64,000 nt of DNA, taken from NCBI RefSeq assembly GCF_042676605.1, contig NZ_JBHTHQ010000021.1, forward strand, positions 1 through 64,000. The letters run 5' to 3'. This DNA is from Alloscardovia venturai (GTDB lineage: Bacteria > Actinomycetota > Actinomycetes > Actinomycetales > Bifidobacteriaceae). Numbering within the stretch: the stretch's first letter is position 1; each line of letters opens with the position of its first letter. Below the pieces are notes generated by a model that worked only from the letters and a program-made list of their open reading frames with translations, searched no databases and had not been told where the DNA came from. Shown one piece after another: positions 8,827 to 17,010 of this stretch. Position numbers and translations under genes: made by a program.

Positions 8827-10559
8827 TGCTTGAAGAACTTGAAATCAGGAACCTTGGCCCTATCAGTCAGGCTCGTATCATGCCACATCCAGGTATGAAT
8901 GCTATTACGGGAGAAACGGGTGCTGGCAAGTCTATGCTGCTTAATGCGATTGAGCTCATTTCTGGAGCACAGGCACAATCTCAACGTGTAAGCGCGAACT
9001 CTGACCAAGCGAGAGTCCAAGCGATATTCGGTGTTTCAGGTAGCGATGATATTAAAGAGCTAGCACAAAACGCAGGTGCAGAATGTGTAGATGATCAGCT
9101 TTTTATCAACAGAACTGTTCCTCAGAAGGGACGATCTCGTGCAGTGCTAAACGGGCAAACAGTACCTCGTACGGTTTTAACGTCTATTGCGAGCAAACTC
9201 GTGACTATTCACGGGCAGTCAGAACAATTAAAAATCGCGAATATATCTCGGCAACGTGACTTTCTAGATGATTTTGCCGCGAATGACACACAAAGAGATA
9301 CTTATCGTAAGGCTTTCGAAAACTACAGCACGTTGAAAGAAAAGATTGACCAGCTCAAGTCTACGCAGTCTCAAGCTATAGCACAGATTGATTATCTTAA
9401 AGATGCTATCTCGCGCATAGAAGCTATCCATCCGCATGAAGGTGAAGATGATGAGCTCAAATCGCAACGCGATTATATCGAGAATGCGACAGAAATTGCT
9501 ATAGCCCAAGCAGCAGCTTTGCGAGCATTAGATACAAGTGAGAATGATAACGATGAAGCAAGTGTGAGTGAACTTCTAACCCGCGCTATCCATGAACTGC
9601 ATGCTGTAAGCCATATTGAGCAGATGTCGGAGATTATGTCACGTCTCGAGACCTTACGTGATGAGGTACAAGACATTGTCTATATGCTCAGTCAGAGTAG
9701 CAATGAAGACGTTAATCCGAACGATTTAGACAAGATTAACGAGCGAATTCATGATTTAAGTGAGCTTACAAAACGATGGGGCCCAACTCTCAAAGATGTG
9801 CTTGAGTGGAAGGAAAAGGCGCAGTTTGAGTTGGAAGATTTGGACGCCTCTCCTGAGCGGATTCATGAGCTTGAAGTCGAACTCACGCAGGCAATGGAAA
9901 TTGTGCGTAAAGCTGCTAAGGAGTTAACACGGACGCGTGTTGTAGCAGCGGAGGAGCTGAGCGCGAATGTCAATAAAGAGCTTAAATCCTTGGCTATGGA
10001 AGGTTCTGCCCTCTATGTCAGCGTGTCTGAAAGTTCAGAGTTGGATGTGCATGGTGCGGATGATATTGTCTTTGAATTTGTTCCGTTCCCAGGTGCTCCG
10101 CGACTTTCGTTGGGGAAAAGTGCATCAGGCGGTGAATTAAGTCGTTTGATGTTAGCTCTAGAACTTGTTGCGTTTGAAAAGAAACGTGTACGCATAGATC
10201 AAATGGAATTATCAGAGCAGCGGGGAAACGTGCCGACTCTTATATTTGATGAAATTGACGCAGGCGTGGGTGGCGCCACGGCTGTTGAGCTTGGCAAGCG
10301 ACTCGCTCGTCTTGCTGCGGGAGCTCAGATTATCGTTGTAACGCACTTGCCCCAGGTGGCTGCATGGGCGGACGAACAATTTGTAGTATCAAAGACGAAG
10401 AGTGCTTCACAAGCAACCACTACTGTTACGGAAGTCAATGGCGAAGCGCGAGTTGCGGAGATAGCACGAATGCTCTCTGGTTCTCAGTCAAAGACTTCAT
10501 TGCAGCATGCACAAGAACTACTGGATGAGTGCACTTTGAAGATGCCGGAGCTAGCCTAA
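8826..10559 (+). CDS. recN: DNA repair protein RecN
   Basis: SMC-like ATPase of double-strand-break repair, 577 residues. It has Walker A GETGAGKS (near 28-35), two central heptad-rich helices forming a coiled coil (about 150-370), the ABC signature SGGELSR (near 434) and Walker B LIFDEIDAGVGG (near 472). The length is typical (550-590). It is translationally coupled to nadK and ends the tyrS-to-recN run; two hairpins follow. No LexA-type box is evident because the gene has no promoter region of its own. Confidence 0.95.
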   Translation: MLEELEIRNLGPISQARIMPHPGMNAITGETGAGKSMLLNAIELISGAQAQSQRVSANSDQARVQAIFGVSGSDDIKELAQNAGAECVDDQLFINRTVPQKGRSRAVLNGQTVPRTVLTSIASKLVTIHGQSEQLKIANISRQRDFLDDFAANDTQRDTYRKAFENYSTLKEKIDQLKSTQSQAIAQIDYLKDAISRIEAIHPHEGEDDELKSQRDYIENATEIAIAQAAALRALDTSENDNDEASVSELLTRAIHELHAVSHIEQMSEIMSRLETLRDEVQDIVYMLSQSSNEDVNPNDLDKINERIHDLSELTKRWGPTLKDVLEWKEKAQFELEDLDASPERIHELEVELTQAMEIVRKAAKELTRTRVVAAEELSANVNKELKSLAMEGSALYVSVSESSELDVHGADDIVFEFVPFPGAPRLSLGKSASGGELSRLMLALELVAFEKKRVRIDQMELSEQRGNVPTLIFDEIDAGVGGATAVELGKRLARLAAGAQIIVVTHLPQVAAWADEQFVVSKTKSASQATTTVTEVNGEARVAEIARMLSGSQSKTSLQHAQELLDECTLKMPELA

Positions 10560-10612
10560 CGCTAAGTTTTTTGTAATGTGAATGCTGAACAGTTTGAGTC
10601 GGAGCAATTCAT

Positions 10613-10664
10613 CGTACATGTGGTAGTTAGTGAAAGAATGTTTTCACTAACTACCACATGTACG
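10613..10664. terminator. 23-bp perfect inverted repeat between recN and thrC
   Basis: Bases 10613-10635 are the exact reverse complement of 10642-10664, with a 6-base loop. It lies between convergent recN and thrC and most likely works as a bidirectional terminator, although no T-run follows on either side. A second hairpin lies next to it. Confidence 0.65.
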
Positions 10665-10668
10665 TCAG

Positions 10669-10701
10669 TCTCTTTTATTTCTCATTAAGAAGTAAAAGAG
10701 A
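10669..10701. terminator. Second hairpin between recN and thrC
   Basis: Bases 10669-10682 pair with 10688-10701 over 14 bp with one G-U pair and a 5-base loop. It starts 5 bases after the first hairpin. A run of eight G (10704-10711) follows, then the thrC stop codon region. Confidence 0.5.
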
Positions 10702-10728
10702 TAGGGGGGGGAGGTACGTATTGTAGTC

Positions 10729-12228
10729 TTATTGAGCAAATTGAGTAGCCATATCCTTTACATACTCTGCCATGTCAGCCACATCAATTTCACCCGTAAA
10801 GCGTGGAGCCATACCTTCCAACGTGCGTAGGTTTGAAGGAATCTCCATATCGCTGAACTCATGCAAAGCATCCATGCAAGTAAAGTCGGATGCAGGCGCA
10901 CTTTGTCCCAACGCTTCAAGGACAGCTCGAGGGAATTTATAAGGGCTTGCCGTAGAAAGAATAATGCGAGGAGCCATTGGCGTGCCTTCAGTAGTGTTGA
11001 GCACATGATAAGCGCATGCGGTATGCGGATCTATGACGTAATGATTTTGATCCCAACAGTCTGCAATTGCCTCACGAACTTGATCTTCGTCAGCCCATCC
11101 GCAGTCAAAGACCTGGCGAATTTTAGACATAATCTCGGTCGGTACTTCATAGCGACCAGTTGAAGCTAAGTCACTCATAAGGCGAGAAATAAGCTCAGTG
11201 TCTCCATCACTGAAGTAGTAGAGCATTCGTTCTAGATTTGAGGAAATTAGAATATCCATACTTGGAGAAATAGTGGTAAAGAATTCACGATTACGGTCGT
11301 AAATACCCGTGGTAAGGAAGTCATAGAGAACGTTGTTCTTGTCGCTCGCCACTACAAGTTTACCGACAGGAAGCCCAAGGCGCATGGCGTAGTAGCCTGC
11401 GAGTATGTCTCCAAAGTTTCCTGTAGGCACGACGAAATCTACTTCATCGCCGTTATTGATAACTTGAGATGCCAAAAGCTGCGCATACGCTGCAAAATAA
11501 TAGACGACCTGCGGAACGAGACGTCCTACGTTAATCGAATTAGCAGAAGATAGACGTGTATGCGACTGAGCATCAATGTCGAAACCAAGCAAAGTATCGC
11601 CAAAGATATTCTTCACTGAGCTTTGAGCATCATCGAAATTACCACGTACTGCGACGACGCTTACATTCGCCCCCTGTTGTGTAACCATTTGTAAGCGCTG
11701 AACTTCACTAACTTGACCTGCTGGGTAGAAGACCACGATACCAGTGGAGTCTACACCAGCAAAACCTTCAAGAGCGGCCTTGCCAGTGTCTCCAGACGTA
11801 GCCGTCAAAATCAAGACACGTTGTGTAGGTGAAGCTGCATCTGTTCCAGACGTTGTGTGCGCCATTAAACGAGGGAGCATCTGAAGAGCTACATCTTTGA
11901 AAGCGGAGGTTGGTCCATGAAAGAGTTCAAGAATATAGTCGTCTCCGAGCTCTTTGAGAGGAGTTATTGTTTCATCTTTCCACTGCTGTCCATAAGCTCC
12001 AGCGACACATTCTTTTAGCTCAGCTTCTGAGAAGCCAGGCAGGAGAGCACTTAAAACAGTCAGAGCAATTTCTTGGTAAGTTTTTCCCACCAAGGTGTCG
12101 ACATCTACAGTAACTGAACCTAAACCGTCAGATACGAATAAACCACCATCATCAGCAATACCCTTGCGAATAGCCTGCTTAGCGGTTACAGTGACGTCGG
12201 TGCTGCGGGTGCTATGAAAAAGTTCCAC
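10729..12228 (-). CDS. thrC: Threonine synthase
   Basis: Pyridoxal-phosphate enzyme that converts O-phospho-L-homoserine to threonine. The 499-residue product is of the long (E. coli/yeast-like) class: N-terminal STRSTDVTVTAKQAI, an SDGLGS-type segment, and the PLP lysine in TSAFKDVALQ (Lys111). The TATSGDTGKAA motif for phosphate binding follows. I take GTG 12228 as the start because GGAAGG lies 6 bases upstream; the open frame reaches 12288 without a ribosome site. It converges on recN and is divergent from proA. Confidence 0.94.
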   Translation of the reverse strand: MELFHSTRSTDVTVTAKQAIRKGIADDGGLFVSDGLGSVTVDVDTLVGKTYQEIALTVLSALLPGFSEAELKECVAGAYGQQWKDETITPLKELGDDYILELFHGPTSAFKDVALQMLPRLMAHTTSGTDAASPTQRVLILTATSGDTGKAALEGFAGVDSTGIVVFYPAGQVSEVQRLQMVTQQGANVSVVAVRGNFDDAQSSVKNIFGDTLLGFDIDAQSHTRLSSANSINVGRLVPQVVYYFAAYAQLLASQVINNGDEVDFVVPTGNFGDILAGYYAMRLGLPVGKLVVASDKNNVLYDFLTTGIYDRNREFFTTISPSMDILISSNLERMLYYFSDGDTELISRLMSDLASTGRYEVPTEIMSKIRQVFDCGWADEDQVREAIADCWDQNHYVIDPHTACAYHVLNTTEGTPMAPRIILSTASPYKFPRAVLEALGQSAPASDFTCMDALHEFSDMEIPSNLRTLEGMAPRFTGEIDVADMAEYVKDMATQFAQ

Positions 12229-12341
12229 AATGTACCTTCCGGTGACGAGATGATAAATAATAACTCCGCGCATAGCGGATAGGTCCAATTTTACAGATAT
12301 GAATGGTCGAAATAGGCGTACGTGTGCATAGAATGAGATGT

Positions 12342-13667
12342 ATGAATCTCAAGATGGACAGTACGGATATACACGTGGATATACGCAATAAAGAAGTAGA
12401 TACCGTGTTAGATGAGGTCTGCAGTCGTGCTCGCAAGGCTCAAAACGCTCAGCATGCTTTGAAAAATATGACTACTGAGATGAAAGACGACTTGCTGCGA
12501 GCTATAGCTGATGCCGTTGATGCGCGCGCTCAAGAGATTGAAAATGCAAACGCCATAGATATGAAAGACGCTAAAGAAAACGGTATGGCAGTAGGGTTGC
12601 TGGATAGATTGCTCTTCGACTGTGCTAGAGTCCGCTCCAGTCTCGATGGTATGCGTCATATAGCTACGCTTCCAGACCCTATCGGTAAAGTTGTGCGTGG
12701 GCTGAATATGGACAACGGCATGAGGCTTGTGCAGTCGCGGGTACCGATGGGTGTAGTCGGTATGATTTACGAAGCTCGTCCAAACGTTACTCTAGACGTC
12801 ATCGCACTGTGCATAAAATCTGGCAATGCAGTGATTGTTCGTGGTGGGCACGCAGCTCAGCGTACTAATGCGGCGACGTTGAGCATCGTACATGATGTCC
12901 TGCAAGAGCGCGGAGTAGATGAATCACTGGTCCAAACAGTCGATGATTTTGGTCGTGAAGGCGCACAGGCACTCATGCGCGCTCGCGGATATGTTGATTT
13001 ACTGGTACCTCGTGGCAGTGCACAACTTATCTCGTATGTGGCCGAAAATGCTACTGTTCCTGTCATTGAAACCGGTGCGGGGAACGTCCATATTTATGTC
13101 GATAAAAGTGCTAACGTAGAGAAAGCTATTCCTGTTATTATTAACGCTAAGACTCAACGAGTTGGCGTATGCAATGCTGCGGAGAAACTTCTAGTCCATA
13201 AAGATATCGCTGAAAAGTTTTTACCGCGTGTAGCAACTGCTCTCACGCAGGCAAACGTAAACTTGCGATGCGATGAGCGTGCTTTCGTAATCCTTAACTC
13301 TGCTGGAATACCATGTCATAGAGCAACAGATGAGGACTGGGACAGAGAGTATCTCGACTACATCATGGGGATAGCCGTCGTCGATGACGAGCAGTGCGCT
13401 ATCGACCATATTAATAGGCATTCTACAGGGCATACGGAAGCTATCCTCAGTGAGGATTATTCTGCGATAGAGACATTTACACGCTCTATCGAGAGCGCGG
13501 TTATCATGGTAAATGCATCCACGCGTTTCACCGATGGAGGACAGTTTGGCTTTGGTGCAGAGCTTGGTATTTCAACTCAAAAGATGCATGCTCGTGGTCC
13601 TATGGGGCTTGAAGAGCTGACGACGACTCATTGGATAGGATACGGTACAGGGCAGGTGCGCGCATAA
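12342..13667 (+). CDS. proA: Gamma-glutamyl phosphate reductase
   Basis: NADPH-dependent reduction of gamma-glutamyl phosphate to glutamate semialdehyde, the second step of proline synthesis. Aldehyde-dehydrogenase fold; the catalytic cysteine lies in RVGVCNAAE near residue 275, and EARPNVT and the ETGAGN loop are typical. The start is uncertain: ATG 12342 (441 residues) or 12354 (437) are both plausible with weak ribosome sites, and the usual length is about 417. The stop shares a base with the next gene's ATG. proC, a later step, is also in the window (52.7 kb). Confidence 0.93.
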   Translation: MNLKMDSTDIHVDIRNKEVDTVLDEVCSRARKAQNAQHALKNMTTEMKDDLLRAIADAVDARAQEIENANAIDMKDAKENGMAVGLLDRLLFDCARVRSSLDGMRHIATLPDPIGKVVRGLNMDNGMRLVQSRVPMGVVGMIYEARPNVTLDVIALCIKSGNAVIVRGGHAAQRTNAATLSIVHDVLQERGVDESLVQTVDDFGREGAQALMRARGYVDLLVPRGSAQLISYVAENATVPVIETGAGNVHIYVDKSANVEKAIPVIINAKTQRVGVCNAAEKLLVHKDIAEKFLPRVATALTQANVNLRCDERAFVILNSAGIPCHRATDEDWDREYLDYIMGIAVVDDEQCAIDHINRHSTGHTEAILSEDYSAIETFTRSIESAVIMVNASTRFTDGGQFGFGAELGISTQKMHARGPMGLEELTTTHWIGYGTGQVRA

Positions 13668-14215
13668 TGACGTATAACAGTGTAGATAGTGCTGATTTGC
13701 TGGCAGCAGAGGAGCTTACGCCACGAACGATGCTCAGGGTAGCATCGGAGAGATTGAGCACGGTTCGTTATGTATTTGTTGTTGCTATTGAAGACGGTAT
13801 TGCGAATGTAGCTCAGCGCAGTGCGCTCGAATATAGTGATGCTGTACTTATTGGCTGGCCAGATGGGGATGCTGAAGATGTTCATGATCCAGATAATCGT
13901 GAAGACGTCGCAGGTTTTATCGCTGAAGTAGAGAAGCGCATTGATATTTTCCGTCAGGCGGAGAGTGATAACGATGTCAACGTTATGGCGGATACACTGA
14001 TTCATATTTCGGAATACGTAGCTCAAGTTCGTAAGTCTTATCAGCCGGAGTTTCTTCTTCCCACATATGCAGAGATTCGCCGTTTCGTACAGCAGCAGTG
14101 GGATGAGGAGAATGCTGCTCATGCTGCGAGTGCGCAGGTAACTGCTAGCGATGCTAAAGAAAGCGTGACAGATGGAGCTGAGGATACGCTGAAGGAGAAA
14201 ACACGTGTCCATTAA
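13667..14215 (+). CDS. Conserved hypothetical protein between proA and nadD
   Basis: A 182-residue soluble protein I do not recognise. It starts at ATG 13667 overlapping the proA stop by one base, and its end overlaps nadD by 11 bases, so it is tightly locked into the operon. The sequence has no signal peptide or membrane segment; it is acidic, with a predicted helical middle (VEKRIDIFRQAESDN) and an Ala/Glu-rich tail from about residue 145. There are no obvious catalytic motifs. A second long frame on the opposite strand is a shadow, since coupling and codon pattern favour this one. Confidence 0.7.
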   Translation: MTYNSVDSADLLAAEELTPRTMLRVASERLSTVRYVFVVAIEDGIANVAQRSALEYSDAVLIGWPDGDAEDVHDPDNREDVAGFIAEVEKRIDIFRQAESDNDVNVMADTLIHISEYVAQVRKSYQPEFLLPTYAEIRRFVQQQWDEENAAHAASAQVTASDAKESVTDGAEDTLKEKTRVH

Positions 14216-14906
14216 TGAAATTCGTTCGATGTCTAGTATTGTCCCCGCGTCTCATATACGAGTCACGCATCGTAAATCTGCGCGTGGAAATTTCCATGAG
14301 CGTGCGCGCATCGGCATCATGGGTGGAACTTTTGATCCTATCCACAACGGACATTTGGTCGCTGCCTCTGAAGTGGCATGGGTGTATGACCTCGACGAAG
14401 TTATCTTTGTCCCAACAGGACGACCTGTTTTTAAGCAGGGGAAGAATGTCACAAATGAGGAAGACCGCTACTTGATGACGGTTATTGCTACAGCCGCTAA
14501 CCCGCAGTTCTCCGTGTCACGTGTAGATATCGACCGCCCGGGCATTACGTATACCATTGACACTTTACGTGATATACGCGCTCTTCGCCCAGATGCTGAT
14601 CTTTTCTTTATTACAGGTGCAGATGCGTTGGCAGAAATTATGAAATGGAAGGATGCCGATGCAATGTGGAATATAGCGCATTTTGTTGGAGTGACGCGTC
14701 CGGGCTATGTGATGAATCCGCAGAAATTTGGAGTGCCTGATAAGGCAGTAGATGTAATTGAAATTCCTGCTCTTGCTATCTCTTCTACAGATATTCGGCG
14801 GCGTAGTTATGAAGGGGAACCAGTGTGGTACCTCGTGCCTGATGGAGTCGTACAATACATCAGTAAACATGGCTTATATAGTCATGCTGACGAGCAAAAC
14901 TCCTAA
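14205..14906 (+). CDS. nadD: Nicotinate-nucleotide adenylyltransferase
   Basis: Joins nicotinate mononucleotide and ATP to deamido-NAD. The 233-residue product carries the nucleotidyltransferase motif GGTFDPIHNGH near residues 40-50 and ISSTDIRRR near 191. About 30 residues precede the usual start at GIMGG. The start GTG 14205 is supported by GGAG 9 bases upstream; a shorter form from an internal ATG cannot be excluded. With nadK (7.9 kb) it is the second NAD-pathway gene here. Confidence 0.93.
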   Translation: MSINEIRSMSSIVPASHIRVTHRKSARGNFHERARIGIMGGTFDPIHNGHLVAASEVAWVYDLDEVIFVPTGRPVFKQGKNVTNEEDRYLMTVIATAANPQFSVSRVDIDRPGITYTIDTLRDIRALRPDADLFFITGADALAEIMKWKDADAMWNIAHFVGVTRPGYVMNPQKFGVPDKAVDVIEIPALAISSTDIRRRSYEGEPVWYLVPDGVVQYISKHGLYSHADEQNS

Positions 14907-14973
14907 GACTCATGTGTCAAGATTTACGGTTACCATGAAAGCAATAACTGTCTACTAATTGGTTGGAGTTGCT

Positions 14974-15984
14974 GTGAGTGCAGTCCTCGAAGGTAAGCCT
15001 GATAAAAATCTAATTTTGGTTACAGGTCGTTCTCATCCAAAGTTGGCACGGAATGTGGCATGCGAGCTCGGTGTTGATGTGCTCGAAACTACGCAGTATG
15101 ACTTCGCAAATGGCGAAATGTATGTCCGCTATACGCAGTCTGTTCGCGGAGCCGATGTTTTTGTGCTTCAGACTGCTACTCAACCGACAAATAAGTACAT
15201 TATGGAGCATCTCATCATGATTGATGCTCTCAAGCGTGCTTCTGCAAATTCCATTACAGCTGTGTGCCCTTTGATGCCGTACTCTCGTCAAGATAAGAAG
15301 CATCAAGGTCGTGAGCCGATTTCTTCACGTCTTGTCTTTGACTTGTTGCGTACTGCTGGAGCAGATCGCATTATGTCCGTTGATTTGCATGCAGCACAAT
15401 CTCAAGGTTTCTTCGATGGTCCAGTAGACCACTTGCAAGCAATGCCTGTGCTTGTAGATTACGTTCGTGATCAGCTTGATTTAAGCAATGTCGCTGTGGT
15501 ATCTCCAGATGCTGGACGTATCAAGGTCGCCGAGCAGTGGGCTCTTCGTCTTGGCGGCGCGCCATTGTCCTTTGTACATAAGACACGTGATATCACTCGT
15601 CCAAATCACGCAGTCGCAAATCGTGTAGTCGGCGACGTGGAAGGTAAGGATTGTGTCCTCGTTGATGATTTGATTGACACTGGCGGTACTATCGTCGAGG
15701 CATGTCACGTCATTATGGCTGCCGGCGCGAAATCTGTGACGGTCGTGGCGACGCATGGTGTATTTTCTGATCCTGCTGTGGAACGCTTGAAGTCGTGCGG
15801 TGCGCGCGAGGTCGTTATTACTGATACTGTGCCTATTCCAGCTGAAAAGCGCTGGGAAAATTTGACTGTCTTGTCTATTGCGCCGCTTTTGGCTTCAGGT
15901 ATTAAGGCCGTCTTCGAAGACACGTCGATGGCTGATGTTTTCAATAATTATCCAACGCATCACGGCGAGTTCCAACTCGGCTAA
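14974..15984 (+). CDS. prs: Ribose-phosphate pyrophosphokinase
   Basis: Makes phosphoribosyl pyrophosphate from ribose 5-phosphate and ATP, for nucleotides, histidine, tryptophan and NAD. The 336-residue product shows the DLHAAQSQGFF signature, the SPDAGRIK flexible-loop region and the PRPP-binding VLVDDLIDTGGT loop. GTG 14974 is chosen because GGAG is 5 bases upstream; the frame also opens at TTG 14959. The 67-base gap from nadD holds no obvious terminator, so it may be read from the proA operon. Confidence 0.95.
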   Translation: MSAVLEGKPDKNLILVTGRSHPKLARNVACELGVDVLETTQYDFANGEMYVRYTQSVRGADVFVLQTATQPTNKYIMEHLIMIDALKRASANSITAVCPLMPYSRQDKKHQGREPISSRLVFDLLRTAGADRIMSVDLHAAQSQGFFDGPVDHLQAMPVLVDYVRDQLDLSNVAVVSPDAGRIKVAEQWALRLGGAPLSFVHKTRDITRPNHAVANRVVGDVEGKDCVLVDDLIDTGGTIVEACHVIMAAGAKSVTVVATHGVFSDPAVERLKSCGAREVVITDTVPIPAEKRWENLTVLSIAPLLASGIKAVFEDTSMADVFNNYPTHHGEFQLG

Positions 15985-16027
15985 GAGAAAAATGTGACGC
16001 GGCTGTGCTGCATTCGTTCGTAGGGTG

Positions 16028-16036
16028 TGGTACAGT
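16028..16036 (+). promoter_or_regulatory. Possible extended -10 for tRNA-Gln
   Basis: TGG followed by TACAGT (16031-16036) fits an extended -10 element, 11 bases before the tRNA. No good -35 is seen. Confidence 0.35.
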
Positions 16037-16047
16037 CTGTAGAGAAT

Positions 16048-16118
16048 TCCCCCATGGTGTAATGGCAGCACACGGGTCTTTGGAACCCTTAGTCTTGGTT
16101 CGAATCCAGGTGGGGGAG
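16048..16118 (+). tRNA. tRNA-Gln (TTG anticodon)
   Basis: A 71-base cloverleaf: acceptor arms TCCCCCA and TGGGGGA pair over 7 bp; the anticodon loop CTTTGGA carries TTG, reading CAA; the T arm contains GGTTCGAATCC. The 3' CCA is not encoded, as usual in actinobacteria. It lies between prs and the HAD phosphatase, followed by a terminator at 16131. Confidence 0.95.
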
Positions 16119-16130
16119 CTGCTTAGGGGA

Positions 16131-16164
16131 GCCGGTGTTCAGCAAGTCTGTCACCGGCTTTCTT
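16131..16164 (+). terminator. Intrinsic terminator after tRNA-Gln
   Basis: GCCGGTG (16131-16137) pairs with CACCGGC (16152-16158) across a 14-base loop and is followed by TTTCTT. It should end the tRNA-Gln transcript. Confidence 0.65.
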
Positions 16165-16198
16165 GATAAAAGGACAGTACGTCTCGGAAAGGGGCAAC

Positions 16199-16996
16199 AT
16201 GACTGTACATACAATTGATACGTGGCTTACTGATATGGATGGGGTACTCGTTCATGAGCAGCGAGCACTACCAGGAGCGGCAGATTTCATTCAGGCTTTA
16301 CGCGATAATGGACGCAAATTCTTGGTGCTAACGAACAATCCAATGTATACTCCGCGTGATTTATCTGCTCGTTTGAAGCTTTCAGGCATTGATATTCCAG
16401 AAGACCATATTTGGACTTCTGCACAGGCGACAGCGCAGTTCGTCTCTCAGACAATTCCGCAAGGTTCTGCCTATGTCATAGGCGAGGCGGGTTTAACTAC
16501 TGCGTTACATGAGGCGGGTTATATCCTCTCTGACCGTCACCCTGACTATGTCATCCTCGGTGAAACTCGTACCTATTCGTTTGAAGCAATCACAACTGCG
16601 ATTCGACTTATCCTCGGTGGTGCTCGCTTCATCTGCACAAATCCAGACAATGCAGGTCCATCAGATCAAGGAATTTTGCCATCGACTGGTGCAGTCGCAG
16701 CATTAATCACTAAGGCAACGGGGCGCGAGCCATACTTTATCGGCAAGCCGAACCCTATCATGTTCCGCACTGCGCTCAACCGTCTCGGTGCTCACTCTGC
16801 ATCAACAGCGATGATTGGTGATCGTATGGATACCGATGTCATCGCAGGTGTTGAGGCTGGCTTGCATACATTTCTGACGCTCACGGGAGTCACGACAAAA
16901 GACCAGGTTGAAGCGTATCCATATCGTCCAAGTCATGTCGTGGATTCCATAGCAGACCTAATTCCAGTCGCTGAAAGTGGCGAGGTAGAAGAGTAG
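16199..16996 (+). CDS. HAD-IIA hydrolase, NagD-like
   Basis: Second HAD-IIA phosphatase of the window, 265 residues, compact NagD size. Motif I is WLTDMDGVLVHE (about residues 8-19), motif II is VLTNNP, the cap includes GEAGLT, and motif III/IV are IGKPNP and IGDRMDTDVIAG. The gene begins at ATG 16199 with GAAAGGGG upstream. It lies 14 bases before glmU. NagD-type enzymes remove phosphate from nucleotides or sugar phosphates; placement beside glmU may hint at amino-sugar metabolism, but that is inference. Confidence 0.88.
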   Translation: MTVHTIDTWLTDMDGVLVHEQRALPGAADFIQALRDNGRKFLVLTNNPMYTPRDLSARLKLSGIDIPEDHIWTSAQATAQFVSQTIPQGSAYVIGEAGLTTALHEAGYILSDRHPDYVILGETRTYSFEAITTAIRLILGGARFICTNPDNAGPSDQGILPSTGAVAALITKATGREPYFIGKPNPIMFRTALNRLGAHSASTAMIGDRMDTDVIAGVEAGLHTFLTLTGVTTKDQVEAYPYRPSHVVDSIADLIPVAESGEVEE

Positions 16997-17010
16997 AAGA
17001 GAAGAGCAAA

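Noticed and set aside
13628..14212. 194-codon frame opposite the proA-nadD hypothetical gene
   Set aside because: The plus-strand frame is coupled to both neighbours by overlaps; the minus frame has no ribosome site and unusual composition.
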